The position numbers and the translations under genes are program-made. From the NCBI GenBank assembly GCA_025201365.1, contig JAIXMF010000013.1:434001-498000 (forward strand): 64,000 nucleotides of DNA. Reading direction: 5' to 3'. The DNA is from Syncephalis plumigaleata. Its lineage: Eukaryota; Zoopagomycota; Zoopagomycetes; Zoopagales; Piptocephalidaceae. Every line of letters begins with the position of its first letter. Positions within the stretch are counted from its first letter, which is position 1. Shown piece by piece: positions 49,415-62,298 of the stretch. Under the pieces are notes generated by a model. It was not told the DNA's origin. It made no database searches and was given only the letters and a program-made list of their open reading frames with translations.

Positions 49415-52400
49415 ATGGTAGCAGGCGACAAGCAGTCAAAGCGATTTTCAGGCGTTGGCTTAGTGCCCGCACGACATATGAAACGCTCCACTCGTTTACG
49501 GGTTAAAGTATCGAATTCCTCGTTGAAAAACAGTATTAAAGCCAAGATACAAGAGGTGACCAGTCCTAGTAATGGACACAATCGTACTAGTTTCAGCGGC
49601 AGTAGTAAATACAGTAATCGTCGTAGCCAGGACTACACCGCTTCTAGTCATGGTGAACTGGTAGAGTTGACACGTCTCATGCTTACACGTCCCTCGCCGT
49701 ATCCTGCCTCGCCACTACCATTATTCAGTTTTACACGGCAGGAATCGTTGAACAAGACACGCGGTCAGAAAATGAAAATGCTAGTGAGTAAACTTGGAGC
49801 GGCTTCATCCCTAGCTGGATACAATACAAGTAGTGGTGCAAGTGGTAGTAATGGTACAAGTGGTGGTATAAGTGGTGGACATGGACAAGCACCTAAAGGC
49901 ATATCGGAAATAGCTCAGTGTGCCTTGAGATTATTAGAATTACTAAGGACTACCGATGTAGATGGACATGAAATGGATCTAAAGCCATGGTAAGTAAACA
50001 ATTATAGAGAGTATTATTCATACAAAAACTGATTTAGTTATTTAGGCGACGATCATCTAATAATACAGCTGATCATCCCGATGATGATGATGATGATGGT
50101 AATGGTAGATCGATATCTACTATGCCCAACCCACCAGCACCAGCAACACTGCCACTACCGCTACTACTACTACTACTACTGCTAGACCACGTCGTCCTTC
50201 ATTGACACCATTACCGAATTTCTTACCAACAATACCATCTGGCAACAATCTATCCGCCAATACTAGTACGAGTGATATTACGAAACTGGCCATTTCAATG
50301 GATTTACTATTGGATATACAGCGTATTATTGAAGGATTAGTCATAGGAGAGTGTTTATACCCATTGCCTGGTTCTACGAGTGCAGCACCAACTGCCCTAG
50401 AGAAACGATTATCACGAATTGGTGGTAAAAATGCAATTGGACGCTGCAACCATGGCGATTACAACGAGCAGTCATTGAAATGGCGCGTGAATTGTCACTT
50501 CGTAATACACCAAATGTGCTAGATGCCATTCTACCAGGATTATTAATGTTTGAAGAGGAAAACAAGTATTACCTATTCGATTATATTGAATATCTATTGG
50601 ATGAAGCACAACAGGAAACACAGCATTACGCCACTAATTGTGGTAAGTAATCATTTATATACAATTTATACATTAACTTTACAATGGTAATAGTATTACA
50701 GCAATCGTATGATGATCCAAATGAAACTGGTATCACTATTCGTTTAGAAGATACAACAATATCATCGCCGTCATCATCATCATCATCATTATCAACGACC
50801 AATGTACCAAATAATACACTATCAGTCAATGTATTGAATATGGCCTTATTACATGATTATACACATTCATTATTCCAACCCTTACTATCGGCCATACTCA
50901 ATGCCATTTATCAAACGGGAATCAATATGGGCAGCATCGGTTAACGGATAATGCTTACTTGTCGGACGCGTTCATTCAACGTTGTCGTGAATACTAGCAC
51001 GACTAAGTCATCAATGGTCTGGTATGCCATTGGGTCTCTTGCAAGTGGCGGCACAATCCACGGATCCTCAAGTAACATATGGTAGTCTCGACTACTACAA
51101 CGCAGTTGGCCATGGGCTATTGGTCATTTTAGTGTAACTGCACCACTTTCAGCAAATCTAACCATGCCTATCACGAATGTAATCGAGGCAAATAAGCGTC
51201 GAACGGATGGGGTAACCACGAATAATGAGCATCATTATATGCCATGGTGGTTCGGTACGGGAACTAAGAAGATCAACCACTACACGCTTGTAATCATTGT
51301 GAAGATCAAGTCACAGGTATGGGTGCTTGGTGTACGGGCTGCCTAACCGCCGTACATATCGAGTGTCTATCCTACGTTGGATTGGCGTCAAGATCCTACT
51401 CGTACAAGAATAGTCAAGGGAAACTGCAAACATCGCAGATTATCGTATGTCCACTACCATCAACGGATCAACTTTATAATAACAACAACAGCAGCAACAA
51501 TAACAATAATAGACTAGATATGACTCGATCCGATGATACATTCACCTCGAAGCACAATTGGACACCATGTCATTTATTTACACTAGTCGTGTGTATCGAT
51601 TGTCATCGACCATTATGGGGTACATCACAGCAAGGCTACTATTGTCGACGATGTGGTCGGTGTATTCACGCGGATTGCCATAAACACGGACAATCATCGG
51701 ATATAGAAGCGTGTAATGCATCGATTACTATGCACACATTTACCTTAGAGTCGGGACGAGCAACATTACAAGAGGAGTTACTGCAACAATACGCATTAAG
51801 CATGTCGAAACAACGTAATAATCCAACTGAAATGGCTATTCAATATGACCAACTAAAGATACAGCAAAGCATACTAGAAATAGGTCTTGATATGACATCG
51901 ATTATTGTTGTTGATTCGAATCAAGAAGACAGCGATGATGATAATAATTTCACGACATTATTAGATCGTTTAATTGCAAATGTAACAGCTGAGACAAATA
52001 CTGAACTCGATGAAGATGAAGATGAAGATAATAGTAGTAGTAGTGGTACAAGTATTCTGTACAATCATCAACTGCTATGCTCGATAACCGATCAGCTAAA
52101 GCGACGATTAATGGTGGAGGATATCAGTTCAGGTCTCGTGACACCGATGGAGGCCGACTTTCCCGTTACTAGTTATCATTGGCTTATTCACGCTATAATG
52201 CGTGTAGTATCCGTTTCAACGGCAATTGCTCATCGATTACTTGAGCAAATGGTATTGTTAGGTAAATTAGATGCAAAACATTTGTATTTGGTGAAAGAAG
52301 CGGAAAAAGACACGGATTCCGTTTATTATTTTCCATTACCATCACAAAGTGAACATAATATGTACGCCGAATCACTGGTATACACGATAGAAACATGTCT

Positions 52401-55400
52401 AAGTGACATTAATCTATCAGTTAACGAAATGGGTCTATTACTACTGGTGCACACCGATAATCATTATTATGGTCAGCATCCGCATTACAATAGCCATACT
52501 GCACCACAGTCATACAATAGTGAATTTACTCGTCGATTAATGTCAGCAGTACTTGGTTGGGTATGCGATGAATCTAATCGATTGGAACAATTACACATGG
52601 AGTTAACCACCATTGGACAACGTAAAAGAAGTGACTATGGTATGCCACAACATTGCAACAACAACAACAACAACAACAACAACAGTCAACGAGTACAACG
52701 GGACAATTGTCACCTGATGCATCCATGGGTGCCAGCAATTATGTAAGATGTAGACGACAATTATGTAAGCAATATGTAGCACGTTGGATGTATACAAACT
52801 ATCAGCGAGATGCTAAACAATTCAGTAAACAAGTAATGGATTGTATTAATGTATGGTGTCAACAATCGGAAAATGCACAAGCGACCTTACCATCTCAGCA
52901 TCACATCAACAATCACCACATCAGCCACATCAACAGCGAAATGGACAAGCATTGGCTAGAACGCTACTTTCCTACGGACAACGCTTGGAGATACTGATTC
53001 GAATGAGATCGAACGAACTATTATTCGAGTCATTTGAAACTATTTTCACGCAATGGATTGATCATTCGGTGGCACAATTAAATGCCATCGATGGTATTGG
53101 ATGGGTAGTAAGTATTAATGAGTAGCTGTATATGAGACGTGCTTGCATCTGTTATTAACGTGCACTATCACTAGAATCATACGGCAGCTAGTGTAGTGCC
53201 ATTACAACGGCTATTTGGCGAGGGTCGCTACCGTCGTATGAGTAATCCATTAATGATCAACACTAGTAATGGACAGACGAGTTTTCTTTCATTAGAAGAC
53301 TGGGAATTGCCGTTGTACAAGGGACACATTAATGATATTGTCACAAGATTGGCATTCCTACAAATGGCCGGGTAAGCAATTGCAGTAGTAGTAATTGTAA
53401 TAGTGTTATTCATTATTCATCTATTCATTAGATTAACCCTACCTATATCAGTATATGAATGGCTTGGTAAACAGTTAACGGAACAGCAACATATACTCTC
53501 ACCTGATAATGCCGTTCATTGTATACTGTTCTTATGGCGTAGTCTATTGGCATCGGGTGATAAATACGTGGTATTTCAAGAGAAAATACTACCAACATAC
53601 GTGACTGCATTACACGCAGGACAGATTGCTTACTTGCGCAGTATTAATGAACAAGCGAGAACACCCATTAAACCAGAGTAAGTGCTAATATCGAATAGAA
53701 TAATAATGTATGCTAAAACAGTATCATGTTCTCTCTTTTATCCTCATACAATGCAGGCATCGACTATTATTCCATGGTATGCTTACCTTAATGCTATGTA
53801 CATGTGGATGTGTACCAGAAGAAATCGATGCACTTGAACTGTTACCACCCGTTCAATCGCAGTGTGTGTAAGTGTTTTATTTATTTATACATTACAAATT
53901 ATATTGATCATTGTATATACGCATCTTTATTTTAGTATGCCAGAAATACGTCTACCCGAGGATTATGGATTAATCCAGCTTACCGATAGAACACCGGTTG
54001 TACAACCACTTCTAGATTCAATTCATTTAACACGACTCGATGACTCGTTTGTAACTATACAAGCAATGGATGCACTCATTAAGCATGGTAGACGTATTGC
54101 ACAGTTGTCGACATTTATGCGTAGCGTACAACCTAAACTATTATTACGGTAAGCTATGATCAATACGCGTATTAACACAAGCTTACTTTTATTACTTTTA
54201 CACTAGTACTTGGACAGCAATGCAAACCACCAATCCATCTTTGATTGAATTTATACTTCCCGTATTCTTTGCCTTGATCAATGCTGAACACGCGTACTTT
54301 TACGAGTTTATTAAACAATCATTTTGGAAAGATTGGGAATCAAGGTAATTATAATTATCATTACCGACTTCTTATATATATATATAAGCTATTATGATAT
54401 TAATGTATATTGTATAGATATCAAACATTAGATTCTGCTTATGGTCTATTCATTAAATTATCGCCCAATTACGTCGAGAAGTTTAATAATGACTTGTATC
54501 ATCTTGGGTTCATTGTCTCGCAAATGATACAATGTCTATGGGATACTGAGGTTAGTAGAATAATACTGGAAATGAATGAATGACGATTCTAATCTATTCA
54601 TTATAGATTGTCATAGCCACCAAGACGTATCAATTACTTGATACCATGCCTGAATCTATTCGATTAATGACATTCCAATGCTGGAATGATTACTTTATCA
54701 AAACAGATATAACAGAGCAAAGTGCCATTTGTCAATTAATGATACGTGTGGTGACATCATTCTCTAATTGGCCAGGTAACACTATAGGTATTCGCATCTA
54801 CTATACTCTAATACATGAATAACTAGTGCTCAAATGGTCGATACTCTTGGATGGACTAGCCACTCATTTGCCACCCATAAGGATTGGTGTAAGTAGACAC
54901 GATGACGAGTGTGTTATTCATGTTTAACACGATTTATATCTGCTAGAATGTATCACCGCAACAAGCGACAACTAATCCGAATGAGAAAATAGCCGATCAA
55001 TGGACACCATCCGATGAGGAGAATATTACGGTAATGTCAAGCGATATCATCATAGTGTAAATAGAAAATGCTAATATTAGTGTATCATTCAGGTATTCTT
55101 GTTAACCCTAGCCTACCGTATGTTAGCGCGTAGAATACCCATACCTGCCGCGGATCTGTACACCTTCAAGTATCTTACTCTATTACAGATGGGATTTCGT
55201 GATTGTTTCGTACGACGACGCACTCAAGATGTGCAATTTGGTCAATTAGAATTTGATCCACGTAATTTACGACAACGAGCGGTCATTCAAGTATGCATCG
55301 CTGGTATCAATCAACTACTCGATATCTATTACATTTCACGTAATGGCATGGAACTACGCGAGAATGGTGATGTCAATGATGAAGAAGTTATTGGCACATG

Positions 55401-58016
55401 CTTTATTGATGTCCTATTGCAATTGTATAATTCACAAGTGGATCTGACACAATTGGAGGATGCCATGCTACGCAGCTGGATAGAATCTATCGCTCTCATT
55501 GTACGCAAGGTAATTCATACAGTTAATTTATACACTTATGAGGTGATTGATAATTATCCTGTTATCTATAGTGTAATATCAAGGATGCTAGTAGAGTGGA
55601 GGAATTGGCTAGTATTGTAAAACAATTGGCGCTTTTACTTAACGGGCCCATTGCAGCCGATAATCAAATATTAATCATATCAACCTTCACCCTAGTGCTA
55701 CAACAATCGCCTAACATTATCGCTTCCGCGTTATGGCGTGTTGTCCAGGGTGTAGGCGCATTGTTGACGCAACTTCGTAATCATCCACGCAGTATACTAT
55801 TTACAAAGGCGCGCTACTTTCTAGTACGAGCCATTGCTAAATTCAACGATAGCGGTATTTTCTTCTTGATCTTCAAGGTAATATGCATAGATGATTATAC
55901 GCTTATAACATCTTAACAATTCATTATTACTAGAATTCACCATCACCTGGTCATATGGTAGAGACTGAACAAATACAACCAGAGATGGATATGCTATTTG
56001 TACTTAAAACCGTTATTACCGACATTGAACGACATCCACCGGAGGATTATGAGAAGACCATTGCTTTACGAGAGAAACCGGTTCACGACGTGTTGGGTAG
56101 GATTTTCGCGTTGAAAACCCTAGAGAAATCCGGTGTATCACGCGTATTGTACAATATGAGTCGTTACATCAAGGTCACCTATCCACTACCATTCTGCGAT
56201 GAGTTGGCATCAGGTAAGTAACTGCTAGAATGATCAATTGATTGCTTATTAGTACATTATTAGACTATATCAATTTTCTTAATCGATTGGCACGACACAC
56301 GACCAATTGGGATGCAAATGAATTCAATATTATTCCTGTACTTGCATCGACTGCAGTTATCTTACAAGAGCAACTCTATCATTACGAGGTGAGTATTTCA
56401 ATTCTAATCTGTATTATTATTAATACTATATTCTATAGGCAATGGTAAATGCAGCCATGACTATATTCCGACATGCATTACAACGATTTGAACTGTCACG
56501 TAGTGTCATTATTAGTATGATTCATGCATTCAATCAATTGTTAAAGAATCTACCCGATTATCTTGCACAAATGCCTGATAATCCATTCTCGCGTTGTGTT
56601 CTCGTCGAAGTTGAAGCGCGTCTCAATGGACGATCACGTATGCTCGCCTCGACTGCCACCAATTGTATCGAGGTAATTGTGATATTGCTGTATAATTATC
56701 CCAATTGAATGACTAACAACTTATTACCATTATAGCTTATCATGCTAGATATGCAAGGATTGGCTAAACGAGGCGATGAACTGCTAAGTAAAAAGTACCT
56801 GTTCAACTTTCCATTGACCGAACTTTGTCGTTGTGCCGCCCATTATCTGCGTCAACCGCTTTTACTAAGTGAGAATGAAAGTAATCTACGCTTGGCCGTG
56901 ACACAACTGCTCGTATTCAACATGGAAGATCATGGTATGGAAGTCACGGAATTCCTACAAGAGAATGTAAGTTATTCGTTGACATACTAGGAGATAGAGT
57001 GTAATGGTGTATTGATGTCAAATGATACTAGAATAATGTTCGAGGTGCCCTACAAGCATTATGCTGGTTATGTGTGGCCACACTAGCCAGTGAATCAGTC
57101 ACGATGTATCGTACTCTACTGGGAGCACAACGTGTTGTCTCGCTACTAACACTGGCGTTCTCTGCGGGTCATGGACCGGAATTTGATAGTATATCGAAAT
57201 TGGCATTTATCGCCATGAAGACGCTATCTCTTTTATACCGACGTATCACTGTTGTACCGCATCTACGCGACTCTAATCTTGAAGCATTTGCCGAGGGCGA
57301 GGAAACACTATGGCAGGAAGTGTGGCCGGTACTTAAAGACCAGCTTATCATTCTATTCAATCCTATGTTCCAACATGGTGCTATCGATAGTGTAAGTTTA
57401 CATATGGCTAAATTGCTTATTTACCTGTTGTCACTACTAATACCACACTATTTAGAATGTTGAAATGATATGGCATGACTTTATCGATATGATAGTATTC
57501 CTTCAACGAGCGAATGCTCATGGTCTACACCTTCACGCCGAGCAATGGCCAATGCTACTCGACAAGTTTATGGAACGTGTAAGTGACAATAATACATATT
57601 ATAGTTGTTAGTATAGTGCCTTTATCTCTCTCTCTTACTCATGATAATGATAGCAACGGGAACAGATGGGTGCCGTAGATGCCAAAGTCTCTAATGCACG
57701 ACGTGGTATGGATGAACCACCATCGGAACAACGGTTGGACGTGCTACTTGAACGACTACTAACTGAATTGATTCGAGTATCAGTGCTCACGGCACAACCT
57801 CTAGGCAAGAGTGCCACGTCATCCACGACAACATTTGCTGCCGGTAGCAGTAGTAGTACGGCGTTAAGTGGTGTCGCAGGTATGCCATCCATCATGAGGG
57901 CTCGTAGTCTCAGTAATCCGAGTAACTCGAGCGATAGACTGGCAACGAGTGTATTCACCAATTTAACCGCACCACGTAGCACGCAAAGTCGTAATGGTAT
58001 TAAAAAGCCCACATAA
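49415..58016 (+). CDS. Giant multi-exon protein with two C1-type zinc fingers and a long helical body
   Basis: About 8.6 kb with many introns of 50-80 nt. The start at 49415 is tentative. A basic, Ser/Gly-rich N-terminus leads to a helical region (ALRLLELLRTTDVDG, DAILPGLLMFEEENKYYLFD). Near 51270-51370 is a Cys-x2-Cys...Cys-x2-Cys...His-x2-Cys finger (HACNHC, WCTGC, HIEC). At 51555-51720 there is a near-canonical C1 domain (His-x12-Cys-x2-Cys-x13-Cys-x2-Cys-x4-His-x2-Cys). The remaining 6 kb encodes alpha-helical repeat-like sequence, such as VSLLTLAFSAGHGPEFDSISKLAFIAMKTL split across helices, and ends in a Ser/Thr-rich tail. A fungal UNC80-like protein is possible but unproven. One-base frame slips are apparent near 50170 and 50440. 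Confidence 0.6.
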
Positions 58017-58062
58017 TCATTTGCCATATTAGTAGTCATACAAATAAATAAATAGATAAGCC

Positions 58063-58097
<35 letters not shown>

Positions 58098-58223
58098 TAC
58101 GTATATTGAATTGTGTAATCAATGTTGAGATAACAGAAGGGAAAGGACGAGTAGAAGCATGTTGTTACTCGTCATACTGGCACTATCGCATGATACCACG
58201 AATATATCAATGAATTGGATTCA
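58017..58223. repeat. Convergent 3' region with an ATAG microsatellite
   Basis: Short spacer between convergent genes holding a GATA/ATAG tetranucleotide run at about 58062-58100 (roughly nine to ten units). Confidence 0.7.
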
Positions 58224-60072
58224 TTAATAGTTATCGCGTGAATCCGCTACATGCCAATCAATCGTGTAGCAAACGTATGGGCGATAATTCTTATCGTATA
58301 AACTGAGATGCTGCATCTCCTCTAAATCATCGCCTGTACTTGTATGATCCTTTGTCTCTCGGTATTTACCCTCGAGATGACCGTATAGACCATCGAGTGT
58401 CTTTTCCAACTTGTCAAGGAATTTAGGATTAGGCTATTGATACAAAGAAGAAGCAGAAGAGGACATACATGATTAATACATTACTACTACTATTATCATT
58501 GCTATTGTTTACCTTGATAACACCAGCCATATAATCAGATGCTAGACCATAACGAAGTACCGATTCAACATAGGTACGAATGAATTTGATGTGTACCCAT
58601 GAGGCGAATACCTCACCAAAGTTAATGGTACACCATTCCATTAGGGAAGCCTAAATGACCACGATAATTAGCAATGAAAAGGATAGATCAATGAATATGT
58701 ATATGTATATATAGTGCATTACATGAAGAGCTCGCTTGGTGGCTTCAAGTTCGGCCAACTCTTGACGATCACGCTGCATTTGTGTCTCGTCGAATTGGAA
58801 TTCGCGTGTAATGAATCTAAGCACGTTTGTTATCACATCAATGATTGCAAGTTAATCGGACGGTCACTTACTTTTCTTCGCGACATTTATTATTGAATTC
58901 AGGTACAGACTTTTTCAGCAATGCTACACTGTACAGACCGTATTCGGCATCCTCATGGATTAATCTATATAATCATCAATTAGCACCTTCTTCTTCTTCA
59001 ACTATTTAACCTACGTAGATGTTCGTGGCACAATACCAAATACAAGTGTCTCATATTTGGCTAGCCAGTCTTTGTATAGATTACTGGTGGAAGTAATAAT
59101 AACAATAGGTAGCATTAGCATATATTAGATAGTGTCACATCATTATTGACCAGAATGATGAAAGTGTGACCTACCGTGGAACTGCTACAAATACCGTTTG
59201 CAAATACTCGGAATCACTGATGCAATCCGACTGTTTAACAATACCGACAAGACTGCGTACAGCTAGATTGCCACTACAATCATGATATACACACATATAC
59301 ATACATTAATAAATAGATATAAATAGATAGATAGATAGTATACTAATACTTACGTCTGCTTTCTCTCCAAGTTCTGTACCGATCCTTTCACATTATTATA
59401 CTGAGTTATTTTGGTTTTCAATGCAGTTTCAACGTTGCCAACCGACTTTTGTATCATATAGCAGTATTAGCATCTAGCACATTGATGGTATTATAGCCGT
59501 TGATTTACACAGCTAAATACTCACCTCTGATATCATGCTCACTATATCCTTTAGCGATCGATCCGGTCGATATTTATTCGTATTCCATTGGAAAGTTTTA
59601 ACATAATGATCGACAGATTCTATTTAATAAATCCACGATAAGCGAGTGCTATTTACGTGACAAAGATAGCGAGTTCCCACTTACTGTCGTAGACGGTCAA
59701 GTGCAAATTCAAGTGTTCTCGCTCTCCGTCCAGTAGGTTGCCCAATGTATCCGCTAACTTATTGGCAGCCGCCTCGAGTGACTGGTCGTATTTGACGAGT
59801 TCGTCGGATAGCGTCATTAGCCCGTCGAGTGAGCCCGTCTATAAGTACGTGATTTATTACTTTACGTGTCTACTGTTAGTGACAACTCTCTTCGCAGTTA
59901 CCTTGAATTGCGGGAAACGAAGTGCACATGTTTCCGCATACTCTGAGGGTTCTTCCGCAATACTACGACGTAGCTGATGCCACGCTTGTACACGCTCGGG
60001 TTCTGTCTGACCAGTGCTGCTGCTACCGCTGCTAGCGCTTACAGGCACGGAAATAAGCCAGTACTGTGGCAT
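58224..60072 (-). CDS. VMA5: V-type proton ATPase subunit C
   Basis: Begins MPQYWLISVPVS, the family's typical N-terminus (xxFWLISxP). Further marks are GSLDGLMTLSDELVKYDQSLE, HYVKTFQWNTNKYRPDRSL, AVRSLVGIVKQSDCISDSEYLQTV, the NLYKDW exon, REFQFDET, FGEVFASWVHIKFIRTYVESVLRYGL and the C-terminal YRPYVCYTIDWH. The first exon is 59902-60072 and the stop is at 58224-58226; introns are short and their phases agree where checked. Subunit C bridges the peripheral stator and the V1/Vo junction and leaves on reversible disassembly. The subunit has its normal domain order and length (about 390 residues). Confidence 0.93.
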
Positions 60073-60559
60073 GATGATAACACCAGCGTGGAATTATGCA
60101 ATTTTTATAGGAAGGAAACAACCGATATAGCGCAGTGTCAAGGTAACGAGTCAGCTTCTTATTTCGATAGACTATAAGAACAAATGTAAGTTGAGAATAG
60201 AAAAGAAGAGCGGAAGGACGGACAAACGAATGAAGTGACGGACAAAAGTAAGGAAGGCAGGGAAGAAGGGTGGAAAGCGAGCAGTCGATGTCGTCACCTG
60301 TTCAGTTGTGTTGTGGTCACCTGAATGAATAAATGAATGAATGACATTTTATCAGTCCGATTATTATTACAACGTAAGAAGAGACGAAATGCATTCAATA
60401 TAACGTATTATACACTGGTCATTCTATATAATTATAATACTACTACTAGATTCTATTATAACGATTTAATAATAGTTTATATCTGTTACTAATTATTAGT
60501 GAGCAGTTTAATATAAATGTGGTACAGCTTCCTAATTTACCATAGTAAAAGATGGAGGA
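60073..60559. other. Intergenic region
   Basis: Upstream flank of the V-ATPase gene and 3' flank of the repeat-peptide gene. It includes a purine-rich GGAAGG stretch near 60210-60280 and AT-rich sequence at 60350-60540. Nothing else is seen. Confidence 0.4.
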
Positions 60560-61326
60560 TTACAAATGCTGGTCAAGTTTACCCTTCTCAGCATTTGTTA
60601 GAGCATTGATATTGTTGGCGGCAGCTAGATGGCTCAGGTTAACAACCACAGCACCATTTCGTCGTACTTTCTGAGTGAGTTTACCCTTCTCAATAGTTGT
60701 CAGAGCATTGACATTGTTGGCGGCACTCAAGTGACTAGCATCTACAACGACGGCACCATTTCGTCGTACTTTCTGAGTGAGTTTACCCTTCTCAATAGTT
60801 GTCAGATGCATTGACTATTGTTGGCGGCACTCAAGTGACTGGCGTCAACAACGACGGCACCATTTCGTCGTACCTTCTGAGTGAGATGCCATTATCAACA
60901 TTGGTTGCTGCATTGACATTGTTGAGAGATTTAGATGACTGGCGTCAACAACGACGGCACCATTTCGTCGTACCTTCTGGTTGATAGAGCTATTCTTAGC
61001 AAATGTCGCAGTATTACTATTGTTACGAGCATTTCGACGGCTCATATCAACATTGACTAGACCATCTCGTCGTACCTTCTGAGTGAGATGGCCATTATCG
61101 ACATTTGTCACTGCATTGACATTGTTGAGAAGACTTAGATGACTGGCGTCTACAACAACAGCACCGTTACGACGAACATGCTAGGATAGAATCTTGGTTA
61201 ATTTACTACTATTAATATTATTACATTTGCTACTATTTACCTTGGGTTTGCTGGAAGTGACAATGGAGCGGCACTGGTCATACCCACCATTAGGAGGGTG
61301 GCAACGAGGACGAGGTTAAGTTGCAT
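60560..61326 (-). CDS. Secreted Kex2-type tandem-repeat peptide precursor
   Basis: Exon 1 (61241-61326) encodes a signal peptide (MQLNLVLVATLLMVGMTSA). After one intron, exon 2 (60560-61180) encodes about six repeats of roughly 34 residues. Each carries VRRNGAVVVDASHL, an Asn-rich stretch (NNVNAL) and GKLTQK leading to the next VRR. The repeated Lys-Val-Arg-Arg sites are good Kex2 cleavage points, so the precursor would release similar peptides, as in fungal Kex2-processed repeat proteins and alpha-type pheromone precursors. One unit (VRRDGLVNVDMSRRNARNN) is diverged. The splice phase and two repeat units (near 60815 and 60930) each need a one-base correction. Downstream receptor unknown. Confidence 0.75.
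60570..61180 (-). repeat. Six tandem ~102-bp coding repeats
   Basis: DNA-level tandem repeat underlying the secreted precursor. Plus-strand landmarks ACGGCACCATTTCGTCGTAC and CAAGTGACT recur at about 100-bp spacing. The three units nearest the 3' end are most alike, the fifth from the end (61000-61080) most diverged. Confidence 0.85.
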
Positions 61327-62298
61327 GATGTTTTACGTGTTAGAGAACGATAGAGTAAGGTAATGATATTAGAGTAAAATGACTGGATTGTCTAAAATGG
61401 TAGAATAGGATTTGTTGTCGATAATGTTAGCCTGGGATGGGAAAGAAGACGCTCAATGGATACGACGAGACGAGTAAATAAAAAAAGCAGTCAACGAGCT
61501 AGTAAACTAATACTGCCTAGTAGATCAGGATAGTTGCAATGATTATTAGGCCGAATCACCTTAATGACACTCGCTCTTTATACTCGAGAGCAAGAGAAAG
61601 GGATGGCGTACCCTAATACACGCGTATAGGGATGTAGCTACGAGGCCACACACCTGCGCGTACACTTGTGCATCACCATTGTTGAATATCAAAACTAATT
61701 CTATGTTTGCGTATTGTCATTAGCTAAGAAGAAAACTAAGCGCATCATTCATTCTGCCAATCCGAAATTACGATGGCGGAGTTTTCATGCACTGTAAATC
61801 GCACCTTCATAGTCAACAATGCATTTATTGAATGTAATGTCGTGCCTCCTTATTTTCATTTAACAGTTAGCATACAAGCTACTGCGTAACTTGACATTAA
61901 TACACTTGCTACCAGGGGCAAAAAAGCACTACCACGTATCAATAAATGATCTTCATGCGGTTGCTCACTCCAAAAGGGGCAACTTCAGCAGCAACAGTAG
62001 CAGCAATACGAATTGGATCATAATAATTATGTCATTATTATACTGAGCGATCAGTATACGTGTTATTCGCAAGGAATTATACAGCCCGTGTTTAAATCTT
62101 GTTTACAATTACTTGATACTCCTTGATGGATAATACAATAACAATTAACCTTGTATGTTATTTCTCAAAGGAATTCATGTGTTTATTTTTATTATTATTA
62201 TTATTAGTTAGTTGGTCAATTAATTGGTTAATTGAGAATACATGCTCGTATACAATAAAGAGAATGTTTGTTATTAATGTGCAGTCATTGTCATCAAT
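61327..62298. other. Intergenic region upstream of the repeat-peptide gene
   Basis: Holds a TATAAA on the minus strand at 61577-61582, about 250 nt from the repeat-peptide ATG. The rest (61700-62290) is AT-rich and carries no supported gene; the right end is the 3' flank of the next minus-strand gene. Confidence 0.4.
61577..61582 (-). promoter_or_regulatory. TATA element of the repeat-peptide gene
   Basis: TATAAA on the minus strand inside a GCTCTCGAGTATAAAGAGC context, upstream of the secreted precursor. The long distance to the ATG makes it a moderate candidate. Confidence 0.35.
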
